Assembly (NCBI GenBank): GCA_017510245.1
Contig: JAFWNQ010000016.1
Location: forward strand, 1-55,744
DNA: 55,744 nucleotides
DNA from: Clostridia bacterium
GTDB taxonomy: Bacteria > Bacillota > Clostridia > TANB77 > CAG-508
Direction of reading: 5' to 3'
Made by a program: the position numbers and the translations under genes. Position 1 is the first letter of the stretch, and every line of letters begins with the position of its first letter. The notes beneath the pieces were generated by a model that had not been told where the DNA came from, made no database searches, and saw nothing but the letters and a program-made list of their open reading frames with translations. Positions 50,996-55,744 of this stretch are shown piece after piece.

Positions 50996-51415
50996 TTATT
51001 CACTAACTACATCGTTTTGTTTTACAATACTAGCCAAAACACCATTAACAAAGCTCTTTGAATTATCATCTCCATATTTCTTTGATAATTCAACAACTTC
51101 ATTTATTACTACCTTATATGGTAATTTAGAAAATAATATTTCGAATATCCCTAATTTTAGTAAAGTCAAGTCTACCTTAGAAATTCTTGAGATTGACCAT
51201 CCAGATTTTATGTTTTGAACAATTTGTTTTTCAATGTTTTCATTGTTCTCTTGTATTCCAGATATTATTTCGTTTATGTACTGTTTTGTTTTTTCATCTG
51301 TAATGTTTTCTTGTTCAAGAAACATTTCAATTTGTTCTATATAATCACAATCTTTAATCAGCTGAATGCTATATAATAATTTAAATGCTTCTTCTCTATT
51401 CTTTGATCGTCCCAT
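50996..51415 (-). CDS. nusB: Transcription antitermination factor NusB
   Basis: An RNA-binding protein that pairs with NusE (ribosomal S10) on boxA to prevent early termination in rRNA operons. The 139-residue all-helical protein has the family N-terminus RSKNREEAFKLLYSIQL, the middle SRISKVDLTLLKLGIFEIL and the end VVINEVVELSKKYGDDNSKSF. AGGAAAC lies before ATG 51415. It follows the Asp23 cluster. Confidence 0.95.
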   Translation of the reverse strand: MGRSKNREEAFKLLYSIQLIKDCDYIEQIEMFLEQENITDEKTKQYINEIISGIQENNENIEKQIVQNIKSGWSISRISKVDLTLLKLGIFEILFSKLPYKVVINEVVELSKKYGDDNSKSFVNGVLASIVKQNDVVSE

Positions 51416-51435
51416 CTTGTTTCCTTTACTATAAT

Positions 51436-51639
51436 TTACATTTTATCAATAATCTTTTTTAATTTATTCTTTATATTTTCTTTATAGTGTTGATAATAAT
51501 TACCAGCCCAAATGCCCATTCCAACTAATACAATCCATAAAACTAACATATATAAATCTGTACAAATCAATAGTATCGCAATAATACCTCCTAATATTGC
51601 TCCCCAAAACTTTGAAATAAATTTTTTAATGTCTTCCAT
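51436..51639 (-). CDS. DUF2273 small membrane protein
   Basis: A 67-residue protein with two transmembrane helices (about residues 10-28 and 30-45) and a basic C-terminus. The pattern KFWGAILGGIIAIL is typical of DUF2273, the partner of AmaP and Asp23 in the membrane-bound alkaline-shock complex of Gram-positives. I use ATG 51639, which has AAAGGAAAG upstream; a TTG seven codons earlier overlaps that site. It lies between amaP and nusB. Confidence 0.85.
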   Translation of the reverse strand: MEDIKKFISKFWGAILGGIIAILLICTDLYMLVLWIVLVGMGIWAGNYYQHYKENIKNKLKKIIDKM

Positions 51640-51677
51640 TTTATAATCTTTCCTTTCCAAAAGTACAATTTATTCTA

Positions 51678-52235
51678 TTATTCTTTAGTTTCATCCTCTC
51701 CAGCTTTTACTTCAACATTTTTTACTTCAATATCCACAGCATTTAAGTCTAGATTTGTTGTTTCTTTAATACTCTTTTTTACTCTAGTTTGTAATTTTGA
51801 AGATAAATCTTTAATTATAGTTCCTTCCTTAATATCTAGAGCTATATCAATTATTATATTACTTTCTTTGTCAAATTTTACATTAGTTGTTGCCTTATTT
51901 ATGCTTGGGAACTCTTTTACAACACCTTCTACTATATTTTCAAGTGTGGTCTTAGTAATTAACAACTTACCATCATTATTTTGTAATAAAACACCCTCTT
52001 CTGATCCGTTTGAATCATCTTGTCCAAAAAATATACATCTTAGTGATAAAAGCGATAAAACTAAGCAAATTCCTTCCATAATATATGTATATTTTTGCGA
52101 TAATAATACCTTTCCAATTAGAATACTAAATATTGCTGAATCTATAAATCCAAATCCTATTAAAATAAGTACTATCGAAATTACCAATATTAACATTGAA
52201 AATATTGCTAATCCTACTTTATCTAAAAATCTCAT
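51678..52235 (-). CDS. amaP: Alkaline shock membrane anchor protein AmaP
   Basis: A 185-residue protein with two N-terminal transmembrane helices (about 8-29 and 50-68) followed by an Asp23-like cytoplasmic domain (LLITKTTLENIVEGVVKEF, then LQTRVKKSIKETTNLDLNAV). In S. aureus, AmaP tethers Asp23 to the membrane. It follows the Asp23 gene and precedes DUF2273. AAAGAGGTG lies before ATG 52235. Confidence 0.88.
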   Translation of the reverse strand: MRFLDKVGLAIFSMLILVISIVLILIGFGFIDSAIFSILIGKVLLSQKYTYIMEGICLVLSLLSLRCIFFGQDDSNGSEEGVLLQNNDGKLLITKTTLENIVEGVVKEFPSINKATTNVKFDKESNIIIDIALDIKEGTIIKDLSSKLQTRVKKSIKETTNLDLNAVDIEVKNVEVKAGEDETKE

Positions 52236-52253
52236 CTTACACCTCTTTTATTT

Positions 52254-52282
52254 GAGGCTTTTATATTAGAAATAAAAGCCTC
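52254..52282 (-). other. intercistronic hairpin between asp23 and amaP
   Basis: A perfect 11-bp stem (GAGGCTTTTAT with ATAAAAGCCTC) and a 7-base loop directly after the Asp23 stop codon. No T-run follows on the minus strand, so it is more likely a 3'-end stabiliser or attenuator that keeps Asp23 output above that of amaP. The amaP ribosome site lies just downstream. Confidence 0.55.
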
Positions 52283-52296
52283 TATTTTATTAATGT

Positions 52297-52782
52297 TTAT
52301 TTTTTTTCTGCTTTCTTTTCTGTAGTTTTCTTTGTTTCAGCCTTTTTTGTTTCTTCTTTATTTTCTTTTTTATCTTCTACTTTAGCTTCTTTTTTATCTT
52401 GTTCAGTTAATACTCCTTGTACATGAACATTAACTTCTGTAGCTTTTAAACCTGTCATATTTTCTATAGATTTTTTTACTCTCTTTTGAATTTCAAAAGC
52501 AACATCTGGTATTCTTGTTCCATAATCTACAATTATATTAACATCAATTTTTACTTCTTCTCCAAGAACATCAACTTTTATTCCCTTTGCCATATTCTTC
52601 TTTCCACTAAGAACTTCAGAAATTCCTCCAGCAAATCCACCTGCCATATCTGCAACTCCAGGAACTTCTGCAACTGCCATTCCTGCAATTACAGCAATAA
52701 CATCATCAGATATTTGAATACTATTTTTTTCTTGAGCATTCTCAATGTTCTTATTTTCAACTTCTTTATTATCTTCTTTCAT
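52297..52782 (-). CDS. Asp23/Gls24 family envelope stress protein
   Basis: A 161-residue protein with the Asp23 domain in the first 115 residues (IQISDDVIAVIAGMAVAEV, GVADMAGGFAGGI, IVDYGTRIPDVAFEIQKR, MTGLKATEVNVHVQGV) and a Lys/Glu-rich tail of about 40 residues. Asp23 proteins are abundant, membrane-associated through AmaP, and linked to cell wall stress. GGAGG lies before ATG 52782. It is the first gene of a run with amaP, DUF2273 and nusB. Confidence 0.92.
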   Translation of the reverse strand: MKEDNKEVENKNIENAQEKNSIQISDDVIAVIAGMAVAEVPGVADMAGGFAGGISEVLSGKKNMAKGIKVDVLGEEVKIDVNIIVDYGTRIPDVAFEIQKRVKKSIENMTGLKATEVNVHVQGVLTEQDKKEAKVEDKKENKEETKKAETKKTTEKKAEKK

Positions 52783-52850
52783 AATAAACCTCCTATATTT
52801 TAGATTATATTTAGTATATCAATTAATGAACTTTTTTGCAATACATTTAT

Positions 52851-52880
52851 AAAAAAAAATGGCTACTCTAAGAGCCATTT
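52851..52880 (-). terminator. terminator overlapping the end of the GH25 gene
   Basis: On the minus strand AAATGGCT pairs with AGCCATTT across an 8-base loop and is followed by nine Ts. The stop codon of the lysozyme gene (52868-52870) lies inside the loop. Confidence 0.85.
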
Positions 52881-54073
52881 TCATCACGAAAGATATTAAT
52901 ATCAACATTCCCATTTATGCCATTAATACTTCCAGTATTGCTCATTTGCCAGTATTGATATTTACCTTCATAGTCTGTTTCATCGGCATAATGAGCCAAC
53001 CATATATTTTCATATTTATCTTTATACCAGATTTTTTCAAGAAAGTTTTTACTACTATATAATGATGCTTTAAATCCTCCTTTCTCTATTTCACTAATAA
53101 AAGTATTTGCAATATTATTTAATTGAAAAAAGCTTAGTTTGCATTTTACAAAAGAATTCCAACTTTCCCAGTCAAAAGCGATAGGTAATTCTATATTGTT
53201 TTTTTCTATTTTGCTTAAAACCCATTCTGCTTGTTGTTTTGATTCTTCTTCATTAATAGCGTAAGAATAGAAATACAATCCAACTTTAATTCCTTCTCTT
53301 TGTGCTTCTTCTATATTCTTTTTAAAATATTTATCCTCCACATTTTTTCCACCAAAGTCTTCCTGATATCCAACTCTAATAAACGCAAAATTGCATCCAG
53401 CATTTTTTACTCTTTTCCAATCAATATTTCCTTGCCATAATGACACATCTATTCCTACTTGTGTATTATCCTTCTTATAATTATTTATTACTTCACTAAA
53501 CTTTTTTGTTTCTGTATTCACTAGTTCTTGATTAGTTTCATTTTTAGCAATTCTTAAAGTAAACTCTTTTGATTCAACATTTCCACTAAAATCTTCAACC
53601 TCAAATATTAAATGATAATCTCCTAGTTCATCAATATTGTAATCTCCTAGTATTCTTCTTTTTGGATTAGGATCACAATCGTCTCCACTAGGTATTGTTT
53701 CTGTTAAATCAATCTTACTACCTTGAGGTATTTTAACAATATCATCTATTATTATTTTAGGTTTAGTACTATCTACAATACTTATTTCACACTTTTTTTC
53801 TTTGCTTTTTTTTCTTTTATCATAGTACTCAATAATAATCTCTTTTTTTCCAATTGATGTAGTATCTATTTCATAATCACTTTTTAAAGATCCTTTTAAA
53901 TCTTTTATAATATCAGAAATCTTTACTTCTGCATTAAATTCAAATTCTAAATTATCTATATATTCAATAGATTTTTCTTCTTCTTTAAAAAAAACTAATA
54001 GTGTAAAGAAAACTAAAACTAAAAAAAATATTATTAAAGAAATAATTATTCTTTTATTATGCTCTTTTTTCAA
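52868..54073 (-). CDS. Membrane-anchored GH25 lysozyme-like hydrolase
   Basis: A 401-residue protein with an N-terminal transmembrane helix (about 9-28), two Ig/cadherin-like beta repeats (about 38-100 and 100-175; the second has DDCDPNPKRRILGDYN and LIFEVEDFSGNVESKEF), a linker, and a GH25 muramidase domain (about 205-400). The catalytic residues are expected at Asp209 (VGIDVSLWQG) and in AFDWESW (Asp301, Glu303). It probably cuts peptidoglycan at the outer face of the membrane. The start is TTG 54073 with AAAGGG upstream. The stop codon lies in its own terminator loop. Confidence 0.9.
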   Translation of the reverse strand: MKKEHNKRIIISLIIFFLVLVFFTLLVFFKEEEKSIEYIDNLEFEFNAEVKISDIIKDLKGSLKSDYEIDTTSIGKKEIIIEYYDKRKKSKEKKCEISIVDSTKPKIIIDDIVKIPQGSKIDLTETIPSGDDCDPNPKRRILGDYNIDELGDYHLIFEVEDFSGNVESKEFTLRIAKNETNQELVNTETKKFSEVINNYKKDNTQVGIDVSLWQGNIDWKRVKNAGCNFAFIRVGYQEDFGGKNVEDKYFKKNIEEAQREGIKVGLYFYSYAINEEESKQQAEWVLSKIEKNNIELPIAFDWESWNSFVKCKLSFFQLNNIANTFISEIEKGGFKASLYSSKNFLEKIWYKDKYENIWLAHYADETDYEGKYQYWQMSNTGSINGINGNVDINIFRDENGS

Positions 54074-54092
54074 CTTTTTCCCTTTCTACAAT

Positions 54093-54125
54093 TAAGACGG
54101 AGAATTATATAATTTCTCCGTCTTA
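54093..54125 (-). terminator. hairpin after the DUF2628 gene
   Basis: A perfect 12-bp stem (TAAGACGGAGAA with TTCTCCGTCTTA) and 9-base loop, starting seven bases after the stop at 54132. The T-run is weak, so readthrough into the GH25 gene is possible. Confidence 0.6.
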
Positions 54126-54131
54126 TTATAA

Positions 54132-55744
54132 TTACTGAATAGCTTGACTTAATGGGGCTACTGTTGTTTGTTGTGTCTGCTGAGGTTGTTGTTGTGTTTG
54201 TTGCTGTTGTTGCTGTTGTGATTGCTGTGTCTGTTGATTAGTAGCTCCTGAGTTTTGATTTTCACTATTTGCATTTGTTTGTGTGCTTGACGTTTCTCCA
54301 TTATTTTGATTGTTTGAGTCATTTTGTTCTTGATTTTCATCGTCTTCAGTACCATCTTCTGTAGTACTAAATGCACTTTGTCCGCCTACTCCACCTTTTT
54401 CTATTGATGTTAACATTTCAACAACTGAAGTATTAGTTGTTGTATCAATTGAAGTATCATTTATTGTTAAAACAAACCAAAATAGTACATTGTCTTCAGG
54501 TAAAACTATAAAATACATTCTTTGAACTATATTAGTAGAAGTAAAGTCAATATAGTTGTAGTAAACTTTGCCGTCGTTTTGAGGTATAAAGTTTTCATTG
54601 CCTGTGCTAAATTGATAATTAGCTTGAGTAGCCTGAACTGTAAGTGTATTTACTAGATAGTCTAGTAATTGTTTTCTACCATCAGCTGTTGCTAAATCCA
54701 TATTTGTTTGCTCTTTTGTATACTTATCATAGAATTGAAGTACATACTCACCTTTTTTTAGTTGATTATTATCTTCTTCTAGGAACCAATCCGATCCATA
54801 GCTCAAATAATAATTCTCATCAAAGTTAAATTTACTAGTATCATCTACAGGATTCTCAACAATTTCATTTATAGCAACATTATTGTCATCAGTTGTATTA
54901 GGAGGTACTGAACTTCCTCCTCCAAAGATACCAGAAATAGCTGAACCTGCAAGTAAGCTTGTAACTGTAGTTGTAAGTATTCCTCCTGCAACACAGTATA
55001 TTACTACACCTAAAACTGAGGTTCCTCCTTTTTGTTCAGCAATTGACATTAATTGTTGCTGGTCGTTTACTTGTCCTCTTAGAGAATTTAACTTTCCTTT
55101 AACAAAACTTCTATAAAGTGGATAAAATCCTAATCCCATTCCAACAAATAAACCTATTCCTAATAACATAGAAATAATTGAACCTGCAACTAATGATTTT
55201 GCTGACACCAAAGCACCTATTACTATAATTACAGTTTGCAAAACTAATAATATTATTCCTGTTGTAAACATTTTTCTGTACATTAGATATGCGCCATTAA
55301 AAAATGCAGCACTCCAATTGAATTTACTAGAATGAGCTTTATCATACAAATTTCCCATCCAATTTCTAACAAATCCTAAGTCTCCATCAGAATCTGTTGC
55401 TCCATAAGATTGTTGGTTTCCTCCCATTTGTCCACCCATCATCTGATTTGGATCTCCAAATTGTCCATTCATTGGGTCATTTATGTTTCCGTCCATTCCT
55501 GGCATTTGTCCACCCATCATTTGATTTTGGTCTCCAAATTGTCCATTCATTGGATCATTAAAGTTTCCATCCATTCCTGGCATTTGTCCACCCATCATTT
55601 GATTTGGATCTCCAAATTGTCCATTCATTGGATCATTAAAGTTTCCATCCATTCCTGGCATTTGTCCACCCATCATTTGATTTGGATCTCCAAATTGTCC
55701 ATTCATTGGATCATTAAAGTTTCCATCCATTCCTGCCATTTGTC
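54132..55744 (-). CDS. DUF2628 membrane protein with 26-residue repeats and Q-rich tail (partial)
   Basis: The gene runs off the right edge. The visible 535-plus residues start inside a run of 26-residue repeats (GQMPGMDGNFNDPMNGQFGD, then PNQMMG). The DUF2628-like domain follows (SAAFFNGAYLMYRKMFTTG, then GLGFYPLYRSFVKGKLNSL) with about four transmembrane helices. Next comes an extracellular domain of about 170 residues (FNFDENYYLSYGSDWFLEED, YYNYIDFTST), and then a C-terminal Asn/Gln/Thr tail rich in Gln runs. The Met nearest the edge is probably internal, because the repeat pattern continues to the last base. Function unknown; it precedes the GH25 lysozyme gene. Confidence 0.8.
   Translation of the reverse strand, partial: QMAGMDGNFNDPMNGQFGDPNQMMGGQMPGMDGNFNDPMNGQFGDPNQMMGGQMPGMDGNFNDPMNGQFGDQNQMMGGQMPGMDGNINDPMNGQFGDPNQMMGGQMGGNQQSYGATDSDGDLGFVRNWMGNLYDKAHSSKFNWSAAFFNGAYLMYRKMFTTGIILLVLQTVIIVIGALVSAKSLVAGSIISMLLGIGLFVGMGLGFYPLYRSFVKGKLNSLRGQVNDQQQLMSIAEQKGGTSVLGVVIYCVAGGILTTTVTSLLAGSAISGIFGGGSSVPPNTTDDNNVAINEIVENPVDDTSKFNFDENYYLSYGSDWFLEEDNNQLKKGEYVLQFYDKYTKEQTNMDLATADGRKQLLDYLVNTLTVQATQANYQFSTGNENFIPQNDGKVYYNYIDFTSTNIVQRMYFIVLPEDNVLFWFVLTINDTSIDTTTNTSVVEMLTSIEKGGVGGQSAFSTTEDGTEDDENQEQNDSNNQNNGETSSTQTNANSENQNSGATNQQTQQSQQQQQQQTQQQPQQTQQTTVAPLSQAIQ
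55426..55744 (-). repeat. 78-bp tandem coding repeat
   Basis: Four full copies (55426-55503, 55504-55581, 55582-55659, 55660-55737) and the first seven bases of a fifth at the edge. The copies differ by only a few bases (for example GATC/GGTC, and CCTGGC against CCTGCC in the copy nearest the edge). Each encodes 26 residues rich in Gly, Met, Asn and Gln. The array is in frame and continues beyond the window. Confidence 0.9.

Noticed and set aside
54158..54376. 72-residue minus-strand frame in the Gln-rich tail region
   Set aside because: Frame-shifted reading of CAA-rich repeats of the DUF2628 gene.
55426..55744. CRISPR array
   Set aside because: The 78-bp units are contiguous, in frame and without unique spacers; they are a coding tandem repeat.

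Overview
The window reads as chromosome of a low-G+C, endospore-forming Firmicute (Clostridia side). The evidence is a very AT-rich base composition (mostly about a quarter G+C in hand-counted lines), PolC together with DnaE, and sporulation or germination genes for SigK, SpoVS, GerW/YtfJ, SleB and a DacF-type carboxypeptidase. Strong AGGAGG-type ribosome sites are common. A gut-associated, perhaps uncultured, clostridium is my inference from the prepilin-leader and beta-helix surface proteins; no rRNA gene is present to test it. All genes except one (12160-12528) lie on the minus strand, so the window is best read from right to left and probably belongs to one replichore.

Right end (about 43.8-55.7 kb, in transcription order): a DUF2628 membrane protein with 78-bp coding repeats that runs off the edge, a membrane-anchored GH25 lysozyme, an Asp23-AmaP-DUF2273 envelope-stress cluster, nusB-xseA-xseB, a divergent PAP2 protein, fhs, sleB behind a hairpin that buries its ribosome site, a probably acquired GH13 amylase with a cre-like operator, and a polysaccharide deacetylase.

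Middle right (about 22-43.5 kb): dnaE; a beta-helix surface protein; a prepilin-leader protein; ymdB-spoVS; an orphan solute-binding protein; a recA-recX-scpA-DUF2953-ytfJ-dacF run; dtd; an MBL-fold hydrolase; a LexA-box-controlled Y-family polymerase with an overlapping small YolD-like gene; a Q/N-rich membrane protein and a large polytopic membrane protein. Then comes the classic pyrH-frr-uppS-cdsA-rseP-polC cluster, here without dxr, ispG and proS, and with an RseP that lacks its PDZ domain.

Left (0-15.4 kb): after polC there is a folded intergenic repeat, DUF1294 and a DUF2207 gene split by a one-base frameshift. Next is an intergenic DnaA-box cluster beside the only plus-strand gene, then the DUF421/DUF4363 pair. 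A giant (about 2,500 aa) beta-helix protein follows; its prepilin-like leader is separated from the body by another one-base frameshift. A small membrane protein, a U32 tRNA-hydroxylation-type protein, sigK, and the start of a lysine/glutamate-rich protein complete the window.

Most of the content is core replication, repair, envelope and sporulation machinery. The unusual material is the surface proteins with a shared non-canonical prepilin leader, the two frameshifted surface/membrane genes, the ribosome-site hairpins, the DnaA-box cluster, and gaps in otherwise conserved operons. I see no tRNA, rRNA, CRISPR array, transposase or prophage.
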